From: Flavobacterium aeripolare
Lineage (GTDB): Bacteria; Bacteroidota; Bacteroidia; Flavobacteriales; Flavobacteriaceae
Length of the DNA stretch: 64,000 nucleotides
Direction of reading: 5' to 3'
NCBI RefSeq assembly: GCF_013294025.1
Contig: NZ_JABSNL010000006.1
Span: forward strand, 62,001 to 126,000
Below are positions 45,393 through 53,304 of the stretch, one piece after another (the stretch's first letter is position 1; every line of letters begins with the position of its first letter). Made by a program: the position numbers and the translations under genes. The notes beneath the pieces are model-generated. The model ran no database searches. It saw only the letters and a program-made list of their open reading frames with translations, and was not told where the DNA came from.

Positions 45393-46001
45393 ATGGGCAA
45401 AGAAATAATAATGAACGAATTCAACTTGATTCCGCCGCAAACTGGTGCAGCATTTGCTTTAAAAAAAGGTGATTTTTTGACCGTTGTTGATCCTCTAGGT
45501 AGTCAGGTTAGCGATATGGTGCTGTTTAATTTAGATGACAAAAAAGAGAAATTATCTTCAGGCAAGACCTTAGATTTTGAAGAAAGTATTCTCATAAGTG
45601 CAGGAAATTTTTTATGGAGTAATCGCTCTCATAAAATGATGGAAATAGTGGAAGACACCAATGGGCGTAATGATTTTTTATTAGCGCCTTGTAGCCCAGA
45701 GACCTTTCAGATTATGTATAATAATCATGAAGAACACCCTAGTTGCCTTAATAATCTTAAAGTCAATCTAGCTGCTTACGATATTGAGCTAGACGACATA
45801 CCTACTGCTTTCAATATATTTATGAATGTGCAGTTTGACGATAAAGGAAAGATTAGTGTTTTGCCTCCCACATCCACTGCAGGTGATTACGTAAAGTTTA
45901 AAGCAGAAATGGACCTGATTGTTTGCTTAACTGCTTGCTCTGCCGAGGATAGTAATGGCGGTACTTTTAAGCCTATTCATTATATGGTTTCCCAAATGTA
46001 A
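45393..46001 (+). CDS. DUF1989 (urea carboxylase-associated) family protein
   Basis: This 202-residue protein has the DUF1989 signature: FLLAPCSPETF with Cys100, Cys118, an N-x-F-M strand (FNIFMNV), and LTACSAEDSNGG at 179-190 with Cys182. Two DUF1989 proteins together form carboxyguanidine deiminase (CgdAB) in guanidine degradation. Here a single member follows a GntA-like hydroxylase gene with a 2-bp gap. No urea/guanidine carboxylase or second DUF1989 gene is visible. It may hydrolyse a guanidino or ureido product of its partner, but that is inference. An ATG 18 bp downstream is an alternative start. Confidence 0.85.
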   Translation: MGKEIIMNEFNLIPPQTGAAFALKKGDFLTVVDPLGSQVSDMVLFNLDDKKEKLSSGKTLDFEESILISAGNFLWSNRSHKMMEIVEDTNGRNDFLLAPCSPETFQIMYNNHEEHPSCLNNLKVNLAAYDIELDDIPTAFNIFMNVQFDDKGKISVLPPTSTAGDYVKFKAEMDLIVCLTACSAEDSNGGTFKPIHYMVSQM

Positions 46002-46051
46002 ACTAGGATTACACGAGATCTACATTCGAGAAAAAAAAGAGAATTACGCAT

Positions 46052-46092
46052 AAAAAAAGCCGGTATGTTATTGATTTAACGTACCGGCTTTT
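46052..46092. terminator. Bidirectional terminator between the DUF1989 gene and the efflux operon
   Basis: AAAAGCCGGTATGTTA pairs with TAACGTACCGGCTTTT (one wobble), with A- and T-runs outside. It lies between convergent genes. Confidence 0.87.
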
Positions 46093-46109
46093 ATTTTTCT
46101 AGCGTTGTA

Positions 46110-47528
46110 TTATTGCCATCCGCCGCCTAAGGCTTTGTACAATTCTGTATTATTACTTAGCTGTTCTCTCTCTAAATTTGCTAGTTCGAGTTCTGCTTGC
46201 AACACATTTGCTTGCGCAGTTAAAACTTCTAAATAGTCAGCCATACCATTTTTAAACAACAAGGTAGCATTGAAGGTTGCTTTGTTTAATATCGTCACTC
46301 GCTGTTGTAAGAAAGCAATTTGATCTTGCAATTTCTCTAATTTTACCATGGCATCTGCCACTTCGCTTACTGCTATTAAAACTGTTTGTCTAAATTGAAT
46401 TACGGCTTTCTCACGTTCTATTTTAGCAATATTATAATTGGTTCTCAGCTTTTTATTATTAAAAATAGGCTGTGCAAGACCACCTAAAGCAGTTCCGAAT
46501 AACGAAGCCGGCATTGTAAACCAATTTGAAAGTTCGAACGAATTCAAGCCCGCTTGCGCAGTAATTTTCAATGAAGGATATAAGTTGGCTTTATTGATTC
46601 CCACTCTAGCATTTGCGATTTGTAAAGCCAGCTCAGCACTATGTACATCAGGACGTTTTTGTACTAAAGAAGAAGGAAAACCTATTGCTAGACTATCTTT
46701 GATCTTCATGCTCTTGATTGATGCACTTCTTTCTTTCGAATTAGGAAATTCTCCGGTCAAAACACTTAGAGCATTCTCTTGAATAGCGATATTTTGTTCT
46801 AATTTGGGAACTAGCTGTTGTGCATTCAGTTTCAGTGCTTCTGACTGTTGAATAGCTAGTGAACTTACCATTCCTGAATCATACTGCAACTTAATTATAG
46901 TTGTAGTACTGTCGTTAAGCTGCACATTTTTTTTGGCTATAGCCAATTGAGAATCTAACATTAATAAGTTATAGTACCCCTTAGAAACGTCAGCAACTAC
47001 AGCTGTTTTTACTGCCTTACGTACTTCTTCAGATTGCAGATAAGTAGCAAAAGCTTCTTTGTTTTGACTTTTAATTTTACCCCAAATATCTGCTTCCCAT
47101 GAAAGTGACAATGATGTAGAGTAGTCGTCAAGGTGCTGTTGCCCTAACGCTTGTCCCAGATTTTTACCCGTAAAACTATTGTCTGATGGATTTGTAGTGC
47201 TTCCTGTTACCGCAAGGTCTAAGCGAGGAACATTATTCCATTTAGATTGTGCGTATTTCTTTTGAGCAATATCGATGTTTTTAATGGCGATTTGCAAGTC
47301 ATTATTTCTAGTGATCGCACTGTCTATAAGGGTGCGTAAAGCAGCATCGGTATAGAAATCTTTCCAACTAATATCAGCAATACTCGAACTATCACTGGTT
47401 GTGCTTGCCCCTCTAAAACTTGCTGGAATAGCAGTCGCAGGTAGTGGCGTGTCCTTACTCACAGAGCAGGATATAAATGTGCTAACTGATATTACAGCTA
47501 GCACAATTTTTAATTGATTTTTTTTCAT
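46110..47528 (-). CDS. TolC-family outer membrane efflux lipoprotein (NodT/CusC type)
   Basis: This 472-residue protein forms the outer membrane channel of the RND pump encoded upstream. It has a lipobox in STFISC (Cys about 21), two repeated outer-membrane-efflux domains of coiled helices, and the family motifs VQKRPDVHSAELAL, then YPSLKITA and FKNGMADYLEVLTAQ. The reading frame is open to 47555, but the ATG at 47528 gives the proper lipoprotein signal. The order on the minus strand is membrane-fusion protein, permease, small membrane protein, TolC. Confidence 0.92.
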   Translation of the reverse strand: MKKNQLKIVLAVISVSTFISCSVSKDTPLPATAIPASFRGASTTSDSSSIADISWKDFYTDAALRTLIDSAITRNNDLQIAIKNIDIAQKKYAQSKWNNVPRLDLAVTGSTTNPSDNSFTGKNLGQALGQQHLDDYSTSLSLSWEADIWGKIKSQNKEAFATYLQSEEVRKAVKTAVVADVSKGYYNLLMLDSQLAIAKKNVQLNDSTTTIIKLQYDSGMVSSLAIQQSEALKLNAQQLVPKLEQNIAIQENALSVLTGEFPNSKERSASIKSMKIKDSLAIGFPSSLVQKRPDVHSAELALQIANARVGINKANLYPSLKITAQAGLNSFELSNWFTMPASLFGTALGGLAQPIFNNKKLRTNYNIAKIEREKAVIQFRQTVLIAVSEVADAMVKLEKLQDQIAFLQQRVTILNKATFNATLLFKNGMADYLEVLTAQANVLQAELELANLEREQLSNNTELYKALGGGWQ

Positions 47529-47539
47529 TTGAATAGGTA

Positions 47540-47653
47540 TTAGCATTCTGGACAAGAATCTTGTTTGTCTTCTAATTCTTTTGAGATTCTGTATGATAAG
47601 TAAGCCATTGCAGCGACTACAGCGACGATTACTGATGTGATATAGTGGTTCAT
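47540..47653 (-). CDS. 37-residue single-helix membrane protein in the RND operon
   Basis: The ATG at 47653 lies 4 bp after the permease stop, and the frame ends 11 bp before the TolC start. The product has a short polar N-terminus, one hydrophobic helix (about 6-22, VIVAVVAAMAYL), a charged KELEDKQD stretch and a CPEC C-terminus. Size, position and topology recall AcrZ, the small helix that binds E. coli AcrB, but I see no sequence match. The terminal Cys pair could bind metal or form a disulfide. The tight fit between two operon genes supports a real gene. Confidence 0.68.
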   Translation of the reverse strand: MNHYITSVIVAVVAAMAYLSYRISKELEDKQDSCPEC

Positions 47654-47657
47654 AAAA

Positions 47658-50600
47658 TTATATGTTGTTATTAGTTTCACTTGGATTTCCAGTGAATCTC
47701 TCTTGTAAATTTTGGAAAACAATAAAAAGTACCGGTATAATTAATACCCCTAGAATTACTCCAGAGATCATACCTCCTGCAGCACCTATACTTATCGAAT
47801 GATTGCCTTGTGCTGACGGTCCCGTAGCTCCCATCATAGGAATCAATCCTACAACAAATGCTAGTGAAGTCATGATAATCGGACGGAGACGTAGTTGCGC
47901 CGCTTCGATTGTTGCTTCAACTAGTGGTTGTCCCGCTTTTCTACGCTGTAAAGCAAACTCTACAATCAAGATGGCGTTTTTAGCAAGTAAACCTATTAAC
48001 ATTACTAGGGCGACTTGTACATAAATATTGTTTGCAATCCCCGTTAATCCTATCGCTATAAATACTCCAAAAACTCCCACAGGTATAGACAATATAACTG
48101 CTAATGGTAGTATGTAACTCTCATATTGTGCTGCTAATAAGAAATAAATAAATATTAAACACAGTAAGAAAATGGTAGCAGATTGACCTCCAGACGAAAT
48201 CTCCTCTCTAGTTTGACCAGAGAATTCATGCTTATAACCAGTAGGCAATTGTTTTGCCGAAACTTCCTCAATTGCTTTAATGGCATCACCTGAGCTAAAT
48301 CCAGCGTTAGGAATTGCATTTATCGAAATCGAATTAAACAAGTTGTAACGTGAGGCTGTTTCTGATCCATAAATTCTAGTCAGTTTTACCAATGAATTGA
48401 TAGGCACCATCTCGCCATTTTTATTTTTAACAAACACACGATCAATAGCAGAAGGATCTGCACGGTCTTCAATATCTGCTTGTACAACTACACGGTAGTA
48501 TTTACCAAAACGGTTAAAATCTGAGGCTTGAGCACTACCAAAGTAAGCTTGCATTGTTCCCAGAATATCACTCACTTTTACTCCCAGTTGGTCTGCTTTT
48601 TCATCATCGATATCCAGTTGTAATTGAGGATAATCTGCTTTGAAACTTGTGAAGGCAACCGCAATCTCTGGGCGCTTCATTAACTCGCCAATAAAGTTTT
48701 GAGAAATCCCACTGAATTTATCTAGTTTTCCACCTGTTTTATCTTGTAAGACAATATCTAGCGCTTCTACATTACTAAATCCTGGAACGGTAGGGAAACT
48801 AAATACGAAGAAACTTCCTCCTGAAATCGCACCTAGTTTGCCACGAACTTCATTCATAATTCCGTCAATATCTTTTGTTGCACCGCGTTCCTCATTTGGT
48901 TTCAACAATAAAAATATAATTGCCGAAGACGGACTCGTAGAATTTGTTAACAAGTTAAAACCTGAAATAGCAGTTACAAATCGCGAACTCTCGATACCTC
49001 TTAATGTAGTTTCGGCATCACCCATAATTTTTTGAGTTCCATTTAGCGATGTTCCTGATGGCGTATTTACGGCAATGGCAATAAAACCTTGATCTTCTGT
49101 TGGTATAAAACCTACAGGAGTTGATTTGACCATAATTACTGTAGCAAAAGTGATTAATGCCAATCCGCTTAAACTAACCCACTTATTTTTGATTAAGAAA
49201 TTCAAACTACCTACATAACGATCCGTTAATTTGTTGAAACTCGTATTGAATCCTGTGAAGAATTTTTCTTTAAAACTAGTCTTGGTAGTTTCATCATGAT
49301 GCCCATTTTCATTGTGGTTGTCTTTTAGAAACAATGCTGCCAGCGCCGGACTCAAAGTAAGTGCATTTACAGCCGAAATTACAATAGCTATCGCCATAGT
49401 AAATGCAAACTGACGGTAGAAAACTCCAGTCGAGCCTTCCATGAAACCTACAGGTAAAAATACTGCAGCCATTACTAAGGTGATCGAAATAATAGCACCT
49501 GTGATTTCGTGCATTGCTTCATGCGTAGCCGCTTTAGGCGCTAGTTTTTTGTGTTCCATTTTAGCATGCACTGCCTCAACAACTACAATCGCATCATCGA
49601 CTACAATACCAATCGCCAAAATCAAGGCAAAAAGTGTCAATAAATTAATTGAGAAACCAAATAATTGCATGAAAAAGAAGGTTCCTAAGATAGCAACAGG
49701 AACTGCAATTGCTGGAATTAACGTAGATCTAAAATCTTGTAAGAATAAAAACACCACGATAAATACAAGAATAAAAGCTTCTATTAAGGTATGTTGTACT
49801 TGCTCGATAGATTGATCTAGAGAGACCTTTGTGCTATAAAAAATATTGTGTTTAATTCCTGCAGGAAAATCTTTAGAAGCTTTTTCCATTAAGGCATTAA
49901 TTGCAATCTGGATTTCGTTAGAGTTAGATCCTGCTAATTGAATTACTCCAATTACAGCTCCTTTTTTACCATTCAAACGTGTTAAACTAGTGTAAGAATA
50001 CGCACCAAGTTCTACTCTCGCAACGTCTTTTAAACGCAAGATAGATCCGTCACCATTAGCTCTTACGGCAATGTTTTGATAATCTTCTGGTTTAGTTAGT
50101 TTTCCTTTATATTTGATTACATATTCGAATACTTCCTTACTTCTTTCTCCAAATTTTCCTGGAGCTGCTTCTAAACTTTTGTCTTTTATGGCTGCCATAA
50201 CCTCAGCAGGTGTAACATTATGCGAGGCCATTTGTGAAGGATTTAACCACACACGCATCGAATAATCTTTGACACCACCAAAAATATTTGCCGAACCTAC
50301 ACCTGGAATACGCTTAATCTCAGGGATAATATTAATTTGAGCGTAGTTAGATACAAATGTTTGGTCGTACTTAGATTCGTCTTCAGTGTACAAACCAATG
50401 GCCATTACAAAGCTGTTTTGTTGCTTTGCAGTAATAACACCTTGTTGAACAACCTCACTAGGTAACTGACTTGTTGCTTGTGCAACTCTATTTTGCACAT
50501 TTACTGCAGCTTGGTCAGCATCTGTTCCTAATTTAAAGAAAACAGTAATAGCTAATGTTCCATCATTACTGGCTGTCGAACTCATGTAGGTCATGTTCTC

Positions 50601-50816
50601 TACACCATTAATAGACTCTTCAAGTGAGGGTGCTACAGAGCGAAGTACTGTCTCCGCATTTGCTCCTGGGTACACCGCGGTAACAAGTACAGATGGCGGT
50701 GCAATATCAGGGAATTGCTGCAATGGCAACTTTGATAATCCTAGTACTCCTAAAATCACTAATAAAATAGAGATTACAGTTGCGAGTACTGGTCTTTGTA
50801 TAAATATTTTAAACAT
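47658..50816 (-). CDS. RND efflux permease, HAE1 (AcrB) type
   Basis: This 1052-residue inner membrane proton/drug antiporter has helix 1 starting at IQRPVLATVISILLV and large periplasmic porter loops after helices 1 and 7. The proton-relay Asp pair in helix 4 reads GIVVDDAIVVVE. Helix 11-12 segments (KNAILIVEFA, RPIIMTSLAFVVGLIPMM) are normal. It forms a trimer that exports lipophilic compounds through the linked membrane-fusion and TolC proteins. The gap to the membrane-fusion gene is 11 bp. Confidence 0.95.
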   Translation of the reverse strand: MFKIFIQRPVLATVISILLVILGVLGLSKLPLQQFPDIAPPSVLVTAVYPGANAETVLRSVAPSLEESINGVENMTYMSSTASNDGTLAITVFFKLGTDADQAAVNVQNRVAQATSQLPSEVVQQGVITAKQQNSFVMAIGLYTEDESKYDQTFVSNYAQINIIPEIKRIPGVGSANIFGGVKDYSMRVWLNPSQMASHNVTPAEVMAAIKDKSLEAAPGKFGERSKEVFEYVIKYKGKLTKPEDYQNIAVRANGDGSILRLKDVARVELGAYSYTSLTRLNGKKGAVIGVIQLAGSNSNEIQIAINALMEKASKDFPAGIKHNIFYSTKVSLDQSIEQVQHTLIEAFILVFIVVFLFLQDFRSTLIPAIAVPVAILGTFFFMQLFGFSINLLTLFALILAIGIVVDDAIVVVEAVHAKMEHKKLAPKAATHEAMHEITGAIISITLVMAAVFLPVGFMEGSTGVFYRQFAFTMAIAIVISAVNALTLSPALAALFLKDNHNENGHHDETTKTSFKEKFFTGFNTSFNKLTDRYVGSLNFLIKNKWVSLSGLALITFATVIMVKSTPVGFIPTEDQGFIAIAVNTPSGTSLNGTQKIMGDAETTLRGIESSRFVTAISGFNLLTNSTSPSSAIIFLLLKPNEERGATKDIDGIMNEVRGKLGAISGGSFFVFSFPTVPGFSNVEALDIVLQDKTGGKLDKFSGISQNFIGELMKRPEIAVAFTSFKADYPQLQLDIDDEKADQLGVKVSDILGTMQAYFGSAQASDFNRFGKYYRVVVQADIEDRADPSAIDRVFVKNKNGEMVPINSLVKLTRIYGSETASRYNLFNSISINAIPNAGFSSGDAIKAIEEVSAKQLPTGYKHEFSGQTREEISSGGQSATIFLLCLIFIYFLLAAQYESYILPLAVILSIPVGVFGVFIAIGLTGIANNIYVQVALVMLIGLLAKNAILIVEFALQRRKAGQPLVEATIEAAQLRLRPIIMTSLAFVVGLIPMMGATGPSAQGNHSISIGAAGGMISGVILGVLIIPVLFIVFQNLQERFTGNPSETNNNI

Positions 50817-50827
50817 TTTTCTAGTAA

Positions 50828-51973
50828 TTATTTTTTAATATCTGTTTGTGCAACTTGTTTTACTGCAGTAGTAATTGGTTGAATCACTTGACCTTCTTGT
50901 AGTTTGTCGATTCCACTTAAGACGATTTTGTCTCCAGCTTTTAATCCTTCGCTAATTAAATAATTAGTACCGCTTTTGCCTGAAATAGTTAGTGGCATTT
51001 TAGTAACTTCATTTTTAGCATTTACAGTAAAAGCAAACACTTTATCCTGCATTTCAATCGTAGCTGATTGCGGAATTAAAATGGCATCATCATGCTGAAT
51101 TTGCAATCTTATCTTTCCTGTATTTCCTGAGCGAAGAATTCCGTTTGCGTTTGGAAATGTTGCTCTCACGGTAATTGCAGCGGTGTTTTTATCAAACTGA
51201 CCGTCAATCATATCAACTACACCGGTTTTTTCGTAGACGCTATTGTCAGCAAGAATAAGTTCAACAGCATTAAGGTTTTTCATTTTTTGAGCTAGTGTAT
51301 TTCCAGCGTAGGTATTCTTGAAATTGATAAAATCACTCTCACTTAATGAAAAATAACCGTACACCTCATGCACATCTGAAAGGGTTGTTAGCGATTCTAC
51401 ATCGGCAGCGTTAACTAAGCTTCCTTGCTTTTTAGGTAACCGACCTATGTATCCACTTACTGGAGCAGAAATTGTCGTGTAACCAAGGTTAATACGAGCA
51501 GAAGCTACCATTGCTCTATTTTGCTCAATATTTGCCTGAGCTACTTTTTGCATTGCTTTTGCCGTTTTCAACTGGTAGTCAGAAACCACTTTGTTTTTAA
51601 CTAATGGATTTAATTTATCCACTTCTATATCAGCATTTATTTGAGCTGCTTCTGCTGCGTGTAAATTAGCAAGAGCATTATTCAATTGTTCTCTGTATGG
51701 TCTATCATTGATTTTAAAAAGTGCTTGACCTTTACGAACATAAGCACCTTCATCAACGAGTACTTTATCAAGGTTTCCATTTACTTGAGAGCGAACTTCA
51801 ACATCTACAGTACCTTGAATTGCTGCGGGGTAAGCAACGGACGTAGTAGTTGATACTGTTTTTAATGTCATAACAGCTAGGGAAGGAGCTGGTGCAGCAG
51901 GAGCCTCTGCTTTATTATTACAGCTGCTGATTAAAACAGCAAGAACCATAGTTTTAATAAGGGTATTTTTCAT
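50828..51973 (-). CDS. RND efflux periplasmic adaptor (membrane fusion lipoprotein)
   Basis: This 381-residue protein has a lipobox VLISSC (Cys about 18), a split lipoyl domain (VRSQVNGNLDKVLVDEGAYV at about 61-80 and APVSGYIGRLP), an alpha-hairpin between them, and beta-barrel and membrane-proximal domains (IPQSATIEMQDKVFAF). It bridges permease and TolC. It is the first gene of the efflux operon. Its upstream region holds three copies of a TetR-type operator. Confidence 0.93.
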   Translation of the reverse strand: MKNTLIKTMVLAVLISSCNNKAEAPAAPAPSLAVMTLKTVSTTTSVAYPAAIQGTVDVEVRSQVNGNLDKVLVDEGAYVRKGQALFKINDRPYREQLNNALANLHAAEAAQINADIEVDKLNPLVKNKVVSDYQLKTAKAMQKVAQANIEQNRAMVASARINLGYTTISAPVSGYIGRLPKKQGSLVNAADVESLTTLSDVHEVYGYFSLSESDFINFKNTYAGNTLAQKMKNLNAVELILADNSVYEKTGVVDMIDGQFDKNTAAITVRATFPNANGILRSGNTGKIRLQIQHDDAILIPQSATIEMQDKVFAFTVNAKNEVTKMPLTISGKSGTNYLISEGLKAGDKIVLSGIDKLQEGQVIQPITTAVKQVAQTDIKK

Positions 51974-52050
51974 TTTTGAATTTTATTATTTGTTTTCTTA
52001 TTCTAAATCAATGCAAAATTGATTTTTATTATTTACGTAATTAAATTATC

Positions 52051-52061
52051 TAACACTGTTA
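52051..52061. promoter_or_regulatory. TetR-type operator, copy 1
   Basis: TAACACTGTTA, an 11-bp odd palindrome, lies inside TTATCTAACACTGTTAAGTA, 78 bp upstream of the membrane-fusion protein start. Confidence 0.65.
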
Positions 52062-52126
52062 AGTAAAAAGACAAAAGTGTTTGGAGTAAGGTTTAAAATA
52101 GTGCTACATAATCATATTAATTTATT

Positions 52127-52137
52127 TAACAGTGTTA
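52127..52137. promoter_or_regulatory. TetR-type operator, copy 2
   Basis: TAACAGTGTTA lies within the 13-bp palindrome TTAACAGTGTTAA, 76 bp from copy 1, with a similar flank (TTATTTAACAGTGTTAAGTA). Confidence 0.7.
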
Positions 52138-52204
52138 AGTAAGGGTCTAATAGTGTGAATGGCGCTCGCTTTTATAAGAAGCTTGCTATTTAGATTAGAT
52201 TATC

Positions 52205-52215
52205 TAAAGGTGTTA
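52205..52215. promoter_or_regulatory. Degenerate TetR-type operator, copy 3
   Basis: TAAAGGTGTTA differs from copy 2 at two positions and keeps the flanks TTATC and AAGT. It lies 78 bp from copy 2 and just downstream of the tetR gene end. Confidence 0.45.
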
Positions 52216-52235
52216 AGTTGTTTGTGAAAATTTTT

Positions 52236-52829
52236 TTATTTGATGGATGTGATAATTCCGCCGATAGCGTCTTTCAAGATTTGGTTATTAATAGATTCAG
52301 ATACATCGCTTCTATTAATAATATTGATTGCTATTAATCCATGAATAACCGAAAAGAACGTAAAGTATTTCTGTTTGATTTCTTCCTCTGTAGGTGATTT
52401 TCCCTTCATAACTTCAGAGATTACCGTAATAAACAGCTGATAAGGTGAATCAGTCACAGTACATTTTTTAGAGCAGCAGCTCACTTGAATTCCGTACATT
52501 ACCTGATACATCTCTGTATGTGTAAAAGCAAAATTCCAGTAGGCCATCCACATTGCTTCTAATTGATCTTCCGGTGAATCATGTTTAGCTTTAGCTACTT
52601 CTAAGTGCTTAGATAATTTCTTAAAACCTTTAAAAGTAAGCTCCTCTAAAATTGATTCTTTGTTCGAAAAATACTCATAGATAATAGGCGCTGTGTACTC
52701 AATTCGATCGGCAATTTTTCGCATGCTTAGTCCTTGCCAGCCTTCCTCTTTGACAATCTTGTGGGCTGCCTTGAGAATGCTAGTTCTGGTTTCTTCCTTA
52801 TGTCTTAAAATTCGATCTTTGCTTGCCAT
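52236..52829 (-). CDS. TetR family repressor of the RND operon
   Basis: This 197-residue protein has an N-terminal TetR helix-turn-helix (about 10-56: TRTSILKAAHKIVKEEGWQG, then YTAPIIYEYFSNKESILEEL) and a C-terminal ligand-binding and dimerisation domain with a Cys cluster SCCSKKC near 118-124. It lies directly upstream of, and in line with, the efflux operon, and identical 11-bp palindromes flank both its own start and the operon. It very likely represses both. The upstream-extended frame to 52880 overlaps the operator, so the ATG at 52829 is chosen. The Cys cluster could sense metal or thiol-reactive compounds. Confidence 0.9.
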   Translation of the reverse strand: MASKDRILRHKEETRTSILKAAHKIVKEEGWQGLSMRKIADRIEYTAPIIYEYFSNKESILEELTFKGFKKLSKHLEVAKAKHDSPEDQLEAMWMAYWNFAFTHTEMYQVMYGIQVSCCSKKCTVTDSPYQLFITVISEVMKGKSPTEEEIKQKYFTFFSVIHGLIAINIINRSDVSESINNQILKDAIGGIITSIK

Positions 52830-52853
52830 ATTATAGTACCCTATTAAATGATT

Positions 52854-52864
52854 TAACAGTGTTA
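52854..52864. promoter_or_regulatory. TetR-type operator, copy 4 (before tetR)
   Basis: TAACAGTGTTA, identical to copy 2, centred about 30 bp upstream of the tetR start codon, consistent with autorepression. Confidence 0.7.
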
Positions 52865-53304
52865 GGCAAAAGTAATACAATAATTCCTTTTAAGATAAAG
52901 CTAGTATTGTTTTTTGTTATTTCCACATCACTTTTATTGATTAAAGGGTAGCATTGAAACTCATATTATTGATTACAAGTTATCTGTACTTTTGAAATTG
53001 ATTATTAATTTGGACTTTAGTAGTTCGTAAACTGTCATTTGCTACTATCGATAAAAGAATTCAATAGGCTTTTTGCACTTTAAGGGTAAAGCCTTTACGG
53101 GATTGTCATCAATAAGAATACGCTGACCAAGATTATACCGATGCTTGTTTGTGTTATCGAATTAAAAACGCGCCCTAACATGTTTGTAGTCATCTAAGCC
53201 GTTATTACTAGTATGCTGCCACAGATTAATAGGAATAGAATAAATTTACCTTTTCTTACTAATTATATGCTGCGGCAGCTGTACTCTTAAATGCAATCAC
53301 GCAT
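52865..53304. other. Gap between tetR and the helicase gene
   Basis: About 440 bp. I see two small hairpins, AGGCTTT/AAAGCCT near 53067-53096 and AAATGC/GCATTT near 53288-53308 (the latter overlapping the helicase 3' end), but no gene. Confidence 0.5.
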
